40,232 bases of DNA from a virus: positions 1 through 40,232 of the IMG/VR virus record IMGVR_UViG_3300020156_000016, one strand, 5' to 3'. Both the position numbers and the translations under genes were made by a program. Position 1 is the first letter of the stretch. Each line of letters starts with the position of its first letter. This document shows positions 21,057-29,006 of this stretch, one piece after another. The notes below the pieces were generated by a model, which was not told the DNA's origin, did not search any database, and saw only the letters and a list, made by a program, of their open reading frames with translations.

Positions 21057-21292
21057 TGGGCGACATTGCAGACATGATGCTGGACGGCGAATTGTGCGAA
21101 CAGTGCGGGGAATATCTGGGCGATGCGGTCGGATACCCGCGTTGCTGCGATAGCTGCGCCAAGCATGAAGTTCGATTCGCACGCGAAAGCCTGCCTGTGC
21201 CGAAGGTGAAATGCCCGAAGTGCAATCGCAAGGTGAAATCCGTCGGACTTGCAGATCACATGCGCGACGCACACAAGAGTCAACCATGCTAA
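21056..21292 (+). CDS. Small zinc-finger protein
   Basis: A 78-residue protein with two Cys-rich modules: CEQCGEY with CCDSC about 15 residues later, then CPKC followed by HMRDAH, a C2H2-like arrangement. The stop of the preceding gene overlaps the start (TGATG). Small phage zinc proteins of this kind often bind DNA or host proteins; the partner is unknown. Confidence 0.72.
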   Translation: MGDIADMMLDGELCEQCGEYLGDAVGYPRCCDSCAKHEVRFARESLPVPKVKCPKCNRKVKSVGLADHMRDAHKSQPC

Positions 21293-21333
21293 CCGACACC
21301 CAACGCCAGCATCTGCGGAATCAAGGAGCAAGC

Positions 21334-22152
21334 ATGAACGAAGCACTGAGCAAGGCAATTGCGGCATTGAAGCCGTTCGCGGAGGCATATAAGCCGGAAG
21401 TCCGACCGCAAACCGATCCTGAGTTCCAAGCGTTCTTGGACCGCAACACGATTACGCCTCGCGTGACGATGGGCGACTTCAGGCGCGCACACGAAGCATT
21501 CGAAGCCCTCGCCGCCCTCTCCCATCTCTCGCAGGAGCCGGTGGCGTGGATGCGCAGCGACGGAAAGGAGCTGAGGCATAAGGACGATCCGTATCGAGAA
21601 GGTGCCATTCCCCTCTACACCCACCCCTGCGCAAGCGGGAAGGATGCGTGGATCAGCGTGAATAAGCAGAAGCCAGAGCATGGTGTGGTTGTTCTGGTTG
21701 CCGTGCGGTCGCTTCGATATGTGGAACAAGACGAAGGCACGAGCAAGCACGAGTTCTACACCGTCACCGAAGGACAGTACACAAGCAACGAGCATGGCGG
21801 GTACATGGAAGCCTATCAAGGCCGCATAGGAGACCTTGACGACATTACCCACTGGATGCCCTTGCCTGCTGCTCCTGACGCCGCACTCGCGCAGAAAGGC
21901 GGGGGCAAATGTGTTTGCGAGAAGCCGGCCCCAGGATGCGGCGAGGATGGAAATGGGCTTGCATGCGAAATCCGGCCATCCCTCCAGCTAGCCAAGCAGG
22001 AGCCGGCACTGGTCGATGCGGATTTAGCCTTGCTCGCAATGTGCGCAGATGAACTTCGTGAACGGGACTGCGACGCACTGGCTTCTGATATTCAACGAAT
22101 GCTTGGCCGGGTGCAGTTGGCTCAGTTGAAGAAAGGCGGCAGCAATGGCTAA
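21334..22152 (+). CDS. DUF551-like accessory protein
   Basis: A 272-residue patchwork protein. The chosen ATG has AAGGAG five bases before it; an ATG at 21286 would add 16 residues. The middle carries the DUF551 pattern: AWISVNKQKPEHGVVVLVAV then THWMPLP. Before it is a module EPVAWMRSDGKELRH…AIPLYTHP, also present in degenerate form in the 550-residue protein. Near the end is a CVCEKPAPGCGEDG cysteine module and a helical tail. Such proteins are frequent in temperate phages and have no known activity. Confidence 0.72.
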   Translation: MNEALSKAIAALKPFAEAYKPEVRPQTDPEFQAFLDRNTITPRVTMGDFRRAHEAFEALAALSHLSQEPVAWMRSDGKELRHKDDPYREGAIPLYTHPCASGKDAWISVNKQKPEHGVVVLVAVRSLRYVEQDEGTSKHEFYTVTEGQYTSNEHGGYMEAYQGRIGDLDDITHWMPLPAAPDAALAQKGGGKCVCEKPAPGCGEDGNGLACEIRPSLQLAKQEPALVDADLALLAMCADELRERDCDALASDIQRMLGRVQLAQLKKGGSNG

Positions 22153-22666
22153 CTCCGACCAACTGGCACAGCGCATCGCGGAGCTGCCGGAATTGCCGGA
22201 ACCGCTGGAAATCATCTGGCCGGAACTTAACTCGCATGCGCTTGGATGTGGCGTTGAAGATCGCGGCATTCACGACCGCTATGAAGCCGCCGAGTACGGC
22301 TGGCAGGACGGCGTGGACAAGGCTGCTGAGTGCGTACCTGACGACATTTACGACGCTGAAACGCTTCGCTCCTACGCCCTCGCTGCACAGGCTCCGCTGA
22401 TCGAGCGGATCAAGGAACTGGAGAAGCGGAGCAATGGGCTGTCCGTAGCACTGGCAGAAGCAACGGAAAAGGTTGACCGGCTGTCGGCGTCGGCTCTTGG
22501 CCTTGAGCACCAGAACGCTGAACTGGAGAAGCAGAACGCTGCCAAGCAAGCTGAAATTGACCGCTTGATGTTGGAGTTCTGCCCGAATGAAATGACGCCG
22601 GAACAAATAGAGGAATGGGGCAAGCACCAGCGTCTCGCATCTGCTCAAGGAGAGCTGAAGGGATAA
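22145..22666 (+). CDS. Coiled-coil phage protein
   Basis: A 173-residue protein with an N-terminal part like phage accessory proteins (YEAAEYGWQDGVDKAAECVP, about 46-65). A predicted coiled coil follows, about 85-145 (leucine/alanine heptads such as LEHQNAELEKQNAAKQAEID). It overlaps the previous gene by eight bases. Function unknown. Confidence 0.65.
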   Translation: MANSDQLAQRIAELPELPEPLEIIWPELNSHALGCGVEDRGIHDRYEAAEYGWQDGVDKAAECVPDDIYDAETLRSYALAAQAPLIERIKELEKRSNGLSVALAEATEKVDRLSASALGLEHQNAELEKQNAAKQAEIDRLMLEFCPNEMTPEQIEEWGKHQRLASAQGELKG

Positions 22667-22668
22667 CC

Positions 22669-22827
22669 ATGTTCTACGAAGAAAAGATTATCAATGGGAT
22701 TCTTTGCTGCCGTACTCGGCCTGATGGCGAATGGGAACCGTGCGCCCCGGTGCAGATTACGTTCCGACTGGAGGAGGCTCTTGCCAGAATCAAGGAGCTT
22801 GAAGCTGCGCTGGAGGCACAACAATGA
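22669..22827 (+). CDS. Small phage protein, function unknown
   Basis: A 52-residue protein (MFYEEKIINGILCCRTRPDG at the start, ending ELEAALEAQQ) with a short beta start and a helix. It follows the previous stop by two bases and its TGA overlaps the next ATG (ATGA). It could interact with the coiled-coil neighbour; no family is recognised. Confidence 0.62.
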   Translation: MFYEEKIINGILCCRTRPDGEWEPCAPVQITFRLEEALARIKELEAALEAQQ

Positions 22828-24476
22828 GCGGCTATCCGGGTGAAGGCGAGTACAGCGATGATGACACCATGAACAGCCACTTTTATGACCATGAGGCACA
22901 CAGAGAGTGGCATGAAGGGACAACAGCAATGAACAAGAAAACAGTAGTGGTGCCGGTGGAGCCGACCGATGCAATGATTGAAGCATTCGTTGATGCTGGG
23001 TCGAACTCAAGATTTTATTGGAACAGGCCGAATGCCTTCGGCTCATCTTTCGCTGAGTCCTACCGCAGGATGATCGCCGCCGCACCAGCAGCGACAGCGA
23101 AAGAGCAGCACTACGACGATTACGCCGTGGATTGCTTCGCGCAGATGATGAAGGAGAAGCTGCGCCATAGCCGCGAGGTCAAAGGCCGTGGAGGGTGGAA
23201 CGACCCGAGCCAGTGTTCGGTGGAATACCTCCAGAAGCTGTTCCATGAGCATGTGCAGAAAGGTGATCCGGTGGATGTGGCTAACCTGTGCATGATGCTT
23301 GCCCACTACAGGGCGACAACAACGCCGAGCTTCGATGTTTGGCAGGCAAACCCATACACACAAGTCCTGCAAAAGAGCATTGCAGAGGACTACGTTCCGA
23401 AGACAGCAGCGACAGCGCAGCCTGACGAGCGGGAGGGTGACCTCACGACGAAAGAGGCATGGTGGGCAGGCTATCGCGCGGGCAAGGGACTTCCCCCTGA
23501 TACGCCGCGAAAAGACGCCCTCGCCGCCCCGCAGGATGCGCAGGAGCGGGATGACCTGCCCGGATTGAAGGTTTGCATCGTGCGCAATCCCGGCGCGTCG
23601 CCGTTCATCAAGCGCCCCGGCAAGGACACCGCCGCTTTCATCCGCGAACTGTATCAGCACAATCCGCACGGCGAGATAACGCTGCTGAAATCTTGGAGCG
23701 ATTCAGTCGGGTGTCAGTGGGCAGAAGATGGGCGCGAGTATTTGGAGCGGCTGGATGACGGCTTGCCGATACCGCCCACCGCACAGCCATCGGACAAGCC
23801 GGAAGACCAGTTCTGCGACGGCCATTGCACATGGCGCGACCATCACCCGGATTGCATCAGGGCAGACAAGCCGGAAGGCAAGGCCGATCAAAACTGGATG
23901 CGAACCGTTCGCCACAAGCTGGATCAAGGAACGCCGTTGAATTACGGCGAAAGCCTGCAACTGCAAGACCTGCTGCTTTCTCTGGAAGGCAAGGCCGAGC
24001 AGCACCCGTGCAAAGACGGCTGCATAGAAGCAAAACGAGTTGGCGACCCACAGTATGGGTGCGGATTTGACTGCCAAATTGAGCCGTTTCCGAAGGTCGA
24101 GCCACAGGAGCAACCGGTAGCGTGGCTCAACACAAAGTACAGAACGCTGCATCACGCAAACGCCATTGATACGTGCACCGACGTTTCGGAGCTTGCGCCG
24201 CTCTACGCCCACCCACCCGCGCAGCAGCAACTGACGGACGAGGACTGCGGGGACTGCCACAAGTGCCTCGAAGGAAAGACGACTGGCGACGGCTTCTTCC
24301 TGCTTACATCAACACGCATGATCCTCTGCCCGACCTGCGGCAACAAGCGGTGCCCGAAGGCTAACGATCATCGCAACGCCTGCACTGGCAGCAACGAGCC
24401 GGGGCAACCGGGAAGCGCGTATCCGTCCCCGCTCTCCCGCCAGGGCGGGGAGGATAAGAAAGGGGAGGCAGCGTAA
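22824..24476 (+). CDS. Large mosaic accessory protein
   Basis: A 550-residue protein made of several small phage modules in a row. Residues about 40-90 hold VPVEPTDAMIEAFVDAG with an AAAPA linker. About 95-165 hold an AVDCFAQMMKEKL…GRGGW…HVQKGDPVDVANLCMML module. About 430-465 hold a PVAWLNTKYRT…LAPLYAHPP module. Near 475-530 lies a zinc module with CGDCHKCLEG and CPTCGNKRCPK…CTGSNEPGQPGS. Each occurs alone in other phages, so this looks like a chain of domains joined by Ala/Pro linkers. An internal ATG at 22932 could give a shorter product. Function unknown. Confidence 0.7.
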   Translation: MSGYPGEGEYSDDDTMNSHFYDHEAHREWHEGTTAMNKKTVVVPVEPTDAMIEAFVDAGSNSRFYWNRPNAFGSSFAESYRRMIAAAPAATAKEQHYDDYAVDCFAQMMKEKLRHSREVKGRGGWNDPSQCSVEYLQKLFHEHVQKGDPVDVANLCMMLAHYRATTTPSFDVWQANPYTQVLQKSIAEDYVPKTAATAQPDEREGDLTTKEAWWAGYRAGKGLPPDTPRKDALAAPQDAQERDDLPGLKVCIVRNPGASPFIKRPGKDTAAFIRELYQHNPHGEITLLKSWSDSVGCQWAEDGREYLERLDDGLPIPPTAQPSDKPEDQFCDGHCTWRDHHPDCIRADKPEGKADQNWMRTVRHKLDQGTPLNYGESLQLQDLLLSLEGKAEQHPCKDGCIEAKRVGDPQYGCGFDCQIEPFPKVEPQEQPVAWLNTKYRTLHHANAIDTCTDVSELAPLYAHPPAQQQLTDEDCGDCHKCLEGKTTGDGFFLLTSTRMILCPTCGNKRCPKANDHRNACTGSNEPGQPGSAYPSPLSRQGGEDKKGEAA

Positions 24477-24901
24477 TGGCTGAGATTGTCCAACGTCCCA
24501 AAGTGGAAGTGTCCGCCACCATGCTGTTCAACGAAGCAGAGTTGCGCGCACTGGATGCACTGGTCGGCTATGGCGTCGACCCATTCCTGAAAGTGTTCTA
24601 CGAGAAGTTGGGTAAGCACTACATGCAGCCGCACGAAGCGGGATTGCGCACCTTGTTTGAGTCGGTGAGGCAGATTGTCCCTAGCATCCTTGGACGCACC
24701 GATGACGCTCGTCGCGTTTTCAGCGGCGAACGCGTCGCCCTGCACGCGGACACGCCAGACCGACTTAAAGACGCGCGGAGTCAGATTGCGGATTTAAGCG
24801 CGCAACTTGGCGCGGCAAAATCCGAAATCATTACTTTGACCGCAGCGCTCGCCGCCCAGGCGGATAAGAGCGCCGCCGCAGATGGTGGGAGGGAGGGGTG
24901 A
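24476..24901 (+). CDS. Phage protein with C-terminal coiled coil, function unknown
   Basis: A 141-residue protein starting MAEIVQRPKVEVSATMLFNE. The first 80 residues look like a compact helical domain (ELRALDALVGYGVDPFLKVF then EAGLRTLFESVRQIVPSILG). The rest is a helical, Ala-rich coiled coil. It is coupled to the mosaic protein by TAATG and to the Dam gene by TGATG. Proteins with this beginning are seen in other temperate phages; role unknown. Confidence 0.65.
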   Translation: MAEIVQRPKVEVSATMLFNEAELRALDALVGYGVDPFLKVFYEKLGKHYMQPHEAGLRTLFESVRQIVPSILGRTDDARRVFSGERVALHADTPDRLKDARSQIADLSAQLGAAKSEIITLTAALAAQADKSAAADGGREG

Positions 24902-25761
24902 TGGATACAAAGCGCCCTGTCCTGCGCTACCACGGCGGCAAGTTCCGGCTTGCGCCTTGGGTTATGCAGTTTTTCCCGCAGCATACATGCTACGTGGAGC
25001 CGTTCGGCGGGGCGGCCGGCGTCTTGCTGCAGAAGGAGCGCAGCTATGCCGAGGTTTATAACGACCTCGATCGCGCAGTCGTGAACTTCTTCGAAGTGCT
25101 CCGTGATCCTGTAGCTCGAGCTAGTCTGGTGGAGTCCATCATCATGACGCCATACGCCCGGAATGAGTTTGACCAAGCATGGGAGCCCTCGGGCGATCCG
25201 ATCGAAGAGGCGCGGCGACTGGCAATCCGCGCCCAAATGGGCTTCGGCTCGGCGGGGGCGACCAAAGGCACGACCGGCTTCCGGATCGACACGAAACGGG
25301 AATACGGAACGGCACAGCACCTTTGGGCACTGTATCCCGAGGCAATCGCGGCCGCTGGCCAACGCCTTTCCGGCGTGCTGATTGAAAATCGCCCTGCGAT
25401 CGAGGTCATGCGCGCCCATGACGGCCCGACGACTCTGCACTTTGTTGACCCACCGTACATGCTCGGCACCCGCGTACTCCAGGCAAATGGCCGTGGCTAC
25501 TACAGGCACGAGATGACCGACGACGACCATGCTCAGCTTTTGGAGGCATTGCTCGAGCTAGAAGGATTTGTCGTCCTTTCTGGCTATTCGTCCAGCCTCT
25601 ATAACGATCGTCTGAAGGGCTGGCCACAGTATTCAACGAAGGCGCGGATTAGCGCAGGACGAGGGACCGCACTACGCACAGAGGTGATTTGGGTCAATCC
25701 GGCGTGCGCGGATGCGCTCGAGCTAGAAGCTCGGCAAAAATCGTTGTTTGAAGCCGCCTAG
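24901..25761 (+). CDS. DNA adenine methylase, D12/Dam class (copy in plus operon)
   Basis: A 286-residue paralogue of the protein at 11220-12077. The SAM site PFGGAAG, YHGGKFRLA and DPPY (183-186) are all intact, and identity is about 80% over the full length with most DNA changes at third positions. It lies in the opposite early operon, so a lytic cycle would make both at once and a lysogen probably neither. The start ATG has GGGAGGGG upstream. Different residues in the variable part (about 72-105 and 215-240) might change target specificity. Confidence 0.93.
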   Translation: MDTKRPVLRYHGGKFRLAPWVMQFFPQHTCYVEPFGGAAGVLLQKERSYAEVYNDLDRAVVNFFEVLRDPVARASLVESIIMTPYARNEFDQAWEPSGDPIEEARRLAIRAQMGFGSAGATKGTTGFRIDTKREYGTAQHLWALYPEAIAAAGQRLSGVLIENRPAIEVMRAHDGPTTLHFVDPPYMLGTRVLQANGRGYYRHEMTDDDHAQLLEALLELEGFVVLSGYSSSLYNDRLKGWPQYSTKARISAGRGTALRTEVIWVNPACADALELEARQKSLFEAA

Positions 25762-25777
25762 TCATACGGAGTTAAGA

Positions 25778-26059
25778 ATGACCGAACTTACAAAGCAGCA
25801 GATGCAAGCCCTAGTTGACGTGGCAACGGCGAATCCCGAATGGGCACTCCAGCAAGCGTTTCGGTTTGGCGTGGCGGCCGTGGGCGACGGCAACACCCAG
25901 GCGACGATTGAGCGAGCCGCCGAATTGCTGAACCACGACGCCGAGTGCCTGCGCGAATGCCACGCACCGCACAATAACTGGTCCGGCGAGCAGGAAGCCA
26001 AAGCAGACTACGACGAGCGCAAGAGGATCGCAAAGGCTCTGCGCGGGTTGGTGGGATAA
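25778..26059 (+). CDS. Small phage protein, function unknown
   Basis: A 93-residue helical protein (MTELTKQQMQALVDVATANP at the start). It has CLRECHAPHNNW in the middle and a charged C-terminus (DYDERKRIAKALRGL). GGAG lies six bases upstream of the chosen ATG. It stands between the Dam gene and the excisionase-like gene. No family recognised. Confidence 0.65.
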   Translation: MTELTKQQMQALVDVATANPEWALQQAFRFGVAAVGDGNTQATIERAAELLNHDAECLRECHAPHNNWSGEQEAKADYDERKRIAKALRGLVG

Positions 26060-26070
26060 GGAAGGAGTGG

Positions 26071-26388
26071 ATGATGAGTGCAGTGTTGCCGGATTTGATA
26101 ACGAAGCAAGAGGTGGCGGAAGCCCTCCATTGCAGCATCAGGCACGTTGAGCGCCTGCTCAAGGAGGGATTACCATTCATCCCGGTCGGAGAGCGGAAGA
26201 AGCTCTACAGCCTGCAATCTGTTATGAACTGGATCAAATCGAGGGAATCATGCCTGTCCGAAAAGACAAAGAAGGCCGGTGGCACGCGGAAGTTTGCGTC
26301 GACGGCCAACGCCTACACCGAATATTGCCAAAGGGCGCAGGAAAGAAGGATGCTGAAAGGAAGGAAATCGAACTCAGGAAGCAACTAG
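26071..26388 (+). CDS. Excisionase-like winged-helix protein
   Basis: A 105-residue frame whose first 60 residues are a MerR/AlpA-like helix-turn-helix: ITKQEVAEALHCSIRHVERL, then GLPFIPVGERKKLYSLQSVM, the usual beginning of phage Xis proteins. GGAAGGAG precedes the start; ATGs at 26071 and 26074 are both possible. The last 45 codons overlap the integrase gene in another frame. It should bend DNA at the attachment site to direct excision. Confidence 0.75.
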   Translation: MMSAVLPDLITKQEVAEALHCSIRHVERLLKEGLPFIPVGERKKLYSLQSVMNWIKSRESCLSEKTKKAGGTRKFASTANAYTEYCQRAQERRMLKGRKSNSGSN

Positions 26389-27188
26389 AAAGCGTCGAGT
26401 TCACCGCCGATCCGCCCCTGACTCAAATCATGGCGCTTTACATGGAACACGCCGACAAGCTCCGCAGCTCGCAGACAGCCAAAGAGCATGCGGCCCGGTT
26501 GGCGCCATACGTGATGGGCAAGAAGGCGTCCGAGGCTGGGGATGCGGTCATTGCCATGCAGCGCGACCTATCGCATCTGAAGCCCGCCACGCTCAACCGG
26601 AGCATTGGGACGCTGAAAAAGGCGCTTACCATCGCTTGGGAGGACAAGATTATCCCGATCAACTACGGCGAGCGAATCAAACGGCTCCCCGAGAATAATC
26701 AGCGGGAAGTGTATTTGACGCTGGACCAGGTGAAGGCCATTGCGGACGAGGCAAGCGAGTCAGTGCGGGCTGCGATCTGGATTGCCATCTATACCGGCAT
26801 GCGCCGAGGGGAAATCCTGAAGCTGGAGCCTGCGCACATCAATGGCGACCTGATCACGATCCCAGCGGGGAACACAAAAACGCTGAAAATGCGCTCAGTG
26901 CCGGTGATCCCGCCGCTAAAGCCGTGGCTCAAGTACATTCCGCTGCCGATCAACTTCGAGGGGCTGAAAAGCGGATTCAGGCGAGCCAGGGAGGCAGCGG
27001 GGATGCCCCACGTCCATTTCCACGATCTGCGGCATTCCACGGCGTCTATGCTGGCACACCAGGGAATTGACTTGCACACGATCAGCAAGATTCTCGGGCA
27101 CAGCACAACGCGCATGAGCGAACGCTACAGCCACATCAAGGTGGACAAGCAAAGGGACGCGCTGGAGAAGGTATTTGGTGGTCGGTAG
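26250..27188 (+). CDS. int: Tyrosine integrase
   Basis: A 312-residue site-specific recombinase. An N-terminal arm-binding domain (VRKDKEGRWHAEVCVDGQRL) is followed by a core-binding helical domain (about 55-140) and the catalytic domain with Arg185 (TGMRRGE), Lys210, His258 and Arg261 (HDLRH), His284 (LGHST) and Tyr293 (SERYSH). All six active-site residues are present. The TAG stop (27186-27188) lies inside the tRNA-Val gene, so the gene end is part of the attachment site. It integrates the phage and, with Xis, excises it. Confidence 0.95.
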   Translation: MPVRKDKEGRWHAEVCVDGQRLHRILPKGAGKKDAERKEIELRKQLESVEFTADPPLTQIMALYMEHADKLRSSQTAKEHAARLAPYVMGKKASEAGDAVIAMQRDLSHLKPATLNRSIGTLKKALTIAWEDKIIPINYGERIKRLPENNQREVYLTLDQVKAIADEASESVRAAIWIAIYTGMRRGEILKLEPAHINGDLITIPAGNTKTLKMRSVPVIPPLKPWLKYIPLPINFEGLKSGFRRAREAAGMPHVHFHDLRHSTASMLAHQGIDLHTISKILGHSTTRMSERYSHIKVDKQRDALEKVFGGR

Positions 27189-27250
27189 TGGGATCGAACC
27201 ACTGACATTCCGCGTGTGAGGCGGACATTCTACCGCTGAATTAACCGACC
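27176..27250 (-). tRNA. tRNA-Val(CAC), complete with CCA
   Basis: Read on the minus strand: acceptor GGTCGGT/ACCGACC (7 bp), D-arm ATTC/GAAT, anticodon stem TCCGC/GCGGA with loop CTCACAC (anticodon CAC), T-stem AGTGG/CCACT with loop TTCGATC, discriminator A and encoded CCA. All four stems close without mismatch. The 3' 13 bases, CCA included, overlap the integrase end. It reads GUG codons. It most likely came from the bacterial attachment site. Confidence 0.95.
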
Positions 27251-27303
27251 ATTTTCGTGTAAATTTACACTGCGATTTACACAGGATGCTTGGATAGTGG
27301 CGT

Positions 27304-27332
27304 ATTATAAGGGTTTAACTCTGCCGTGTGAA
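27304..27332 (-). promoter_or_regulatory. Promoter for the tRNA-Val gene
   Basis: Minus strand TTCACA (27327-27332), 17-base spacer, TATAAT (27304-27309). The -10 is perfect and the -35 has five of six bases. Start of RNA would be about 45 bases before the tRNA 5' end, and the leader contains the arm-type repeats. Confidence 0.75.
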
Positions 27333-27464
27333 GGCAAGTAAATAGAGTTTCCAAGTCGCATTTTCCTTATCCTTCAATGGGTTAGAAGCGACACGATGCG
27401 GCAGTAAACGCACAAAAACGCATCTATTTACACTGCTTTTACACAGGCTCCACAGGGGGTTTGT

Positions 27465-28025
27465 ATGTCTGATTATGTGGTTCCCGCCGCCGTCTTGAAT
27501 ACGGCCTATGGCAACCCGAACGCCGAATTCGGCGGAATGCCTTGCACCGATGAAGTCTACCGCATTCCAGACGAATGGCTGAAAGCCAACGCAAGACGCT
27601 TCTATTTCACCGATCAGCAGATCACCGATGCGGCTGTTACCAAATTTGAAACTCCGAACCTTGGGCCGTACACCCGCTGCTTCCTTATTTATTTCCTGAT
27701 CGACGAGGGCGAAATCGTCTACGTCGGGCAATCCCGGGATTTCGACAATCGCCTGGAGGCGCACCGGAAAAGCGGCAAGCAGTTCGATTCCTTTGCATGG
27801 TTCGAGGCTCCCGACCTGTACCTGAAGCAGATCGAAGCGTACTACATCGACCGCATTCAGCCGTTCTACAACGGCGAATACCCTTCCACCAGTGGATTCG
27901 GCAAGATTGCCCGGGCATTCGAAGATCCAGAACTGCGGAAGGTCCGGCGGCAATGGGTTACCACTATCACGCCGACATCGATAACCAAACATTGCGAATT
28001 TATTACCGTAGAGCAGGAGGGATGA
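27465..28025 (+). CDS. GIY-YIG-type endonuclease
   Basis: A 186-residue protein. From about residue 75, LIYFLIDEGEIVYVGQSRDF is a GIY-YIG variant (IYF…VYVGQS). It is followed by the conserved Arg/His part NRLEAHRKSG and the catalytic-looking Glu in LKQIEAYYIDRIQPFYNGEY. The first 70 residues are a separate region with CTDEVYRIPDEWLKANARRF. This is not an obvious homing enzyme and no intron is seen. It stands just past attP, the place for a lysogenic or accessory gene. Confidence 0.8.
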   Translation: MSDYVVPAAVLNTAYGNPNAEFGGMPCTDEVYRIPDEWLKANARRFYFTDQQITDAAVTKFETPNLGPYTRCFLIYFLIDEGEIVYVGQSRDFDNRLEAHRKSGKQFDSFAWFEAPDLYLKQIEAYYIDRIQPFYNGEYPSTSGFGKIARAFEDPELRKVRRQWVTTITPTSITKHCEFITVEQEG

Positions 28026-28429
28026 TGAAGGTATCTGAACTATCCGGCGCAATGCTGGATTACTGGGTGGCGAAGGCGGAAGGCGCGGAAGATGACGATC
28101 TTGGATGGCGGATCACGGCCCAAGGAATGCAAGTAAAGTCTCGCATTCTTGACTGGAGAATGAGCATCTACGCGCCTCACCGTCGCTGGGAACAAGCTGG
28201 CCCGATCATCGAGCGCGAAAAGATCGCCTTTTATCCTTTCGACGGCGAGACCGATGATGAGAACTGGCACGCAACGACACCGCTGCGCCCTATCCGACAC
28301 GCCGGGGATGCCCCGTGCTGGCGCGGGATTGGCCCCACTCCCCTGATCGCCGCCATGCGCGCCTACGTGGCCTCGAAGTTCGGCGCCGAGGTTCCCGCCC
28401 ACCCCGCAGCACAACAGGAGGAAGGATGA
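28025..28429 (+). CDS. DUF2591 / NinX-like protein
   Basis: A 134-residue protein with the pattern of the P22 NinX/DUF2591 family: MKVSELSGAMLDYWVAKAEG at the start, WEQAGPIIEREKI in the middle and PTPLIAAMRAYVASKFGAEV near the end. Such proteins sit in accessory parts of temperate phages; no enzymatic role is known. The ATG at 28025 follows a GTG-free TGATG junction with the GIY-YIG gene; an ATG at 28022 adds one residue. Confidence 0.85.
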   Translation: MKVSELSGAMLDYWVAKAEGAEDDDLGWRITAQGMQVKSRILDWRMSIYAPHRRWEQAGPIIEREKIAFYPFDGETDDENWHATTPLRPIRHAGDAPCWRGIGPTPLIAAMRAYVASKFGAEVPAHPAAQQEEG

Positions 28430-28617
28430 CTGCCGAAGCAATCACCTTCAACCCGAACTGCACCGGATGCGGCAAGGCGCTGACGCTGGAAGAGATGCAC
28501 TACTACGAAAGCCCGGACAATCCCGGCAACGCTACCTGCAACGACTGCGAAGGCAAGTGGATGGAAGCCGTGGATGCGTGGAAGCGTGGCGAACGTGAAG
28601 ACTTTCCGACTCGATAG
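28426..28617 (+). CDS. Small zinc-binding protein
   Basis: A 63-residue protein with CTGCGKAL and CNDCEGKW 26 residues apart, a two-Cys-pair zinc knuckle, and a charged end. The ATG overlaps the preceding stop (ATGA). Function unknown; possibly binds DNA or another early protein. Confidence 0.65.
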   Translation: MTAEAITFNPNCTGCGKALTLEEMHYYESPDNPGNATCNDCEGKWMEAVDAWKRGEREDFPTR

Positions 28618-28626
28618 GGAGTAACG

Positions 28627-29001
28627 ATGACAGACAAACTCGCAGCAACGCCATCCGACAAGGCAAAGGATGATCAGATTGCGCTTCTGGCCGCTGAGGT
28701 TGCGCGGCTTAATGCAGAGTTGCTGAAGGCGCAGCCGCCGGACGAACCCGATCAGGCGCTATTGATAAGTATGGCTTGCTGCCTCAATCATGGATTCATT
28801 CAGGACAACAAAGAGCGCCAGGAATCCCAGCTATACGACATGCGGAAGCTTTGGGATGAGACGGCCGGGCGCGGCTATTACAAACCTTGGAATCGAGGGC
28901 GCTACCTTTCCATGCTCAACGATGAAAACCACAAGTCATCGATGGACATACTCCGCGATTTCTTTGATGCTGCGAACACCACGCCACACCCTGAAGGATG
29001 A
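28627..29001 (+). CDS. Phage protein, function unknown
   Basis: A 124-residue protein: a helix with LLAAEVARLNAELLKAQPPD near the start and a middle with MACCLNHGFIQDNKERQESQ. An aromatic C-terminal half follows (GYYKPWNRGRYLSMLNDENH). GGGAG lies just before the ATG. No family recognised. Confidence 0.62.
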   Translation: MTDKLAATPSDKAKDDQIALLAAEVARLNAELLKAQPPDEPDQALLISMACCLNHGFIQDNKERQESQLYDMRKLWDETAGRGYYKPWNRGRYLSMLNDENHKSSMDILRDFFDAANTTPHPEG

Positions 29002-29006
29002 GATAC

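Larger units (their letters stand above)
27176..27444. other. Probable phage attachment region (attP)
   Basis: The tRNA-Val gene is the usual target of tyrosine integrases and its 3' end overlaps int. Just beyond it lie five TTTACAC arm-type units in two groups: a perfect palindrome GTGTAAATTTACAC (27257-27270) plus TTTACAC at 27276-27282, and TTTACAC at 27427-27433 and 27438-27444. The phrase TTTACACTGC…TTTACACAGG is repeated in both groups. The core crossover site cannot be fixed without the host sequence. Confidence 0.75.

Noticed and set aside
19884-21299. A 471-codon minus-strand frame opposite the SSB-like and Gp157-like genes
   Set aside because: Antisense composition (Arg/Leu/His/Cys-rich) and full overlap with well-supported genes.
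27257-27444. CRISPR array
   Set aside because: Repeat units are only 7 bases and unevenly spaced; no array is present anywhere in the window.
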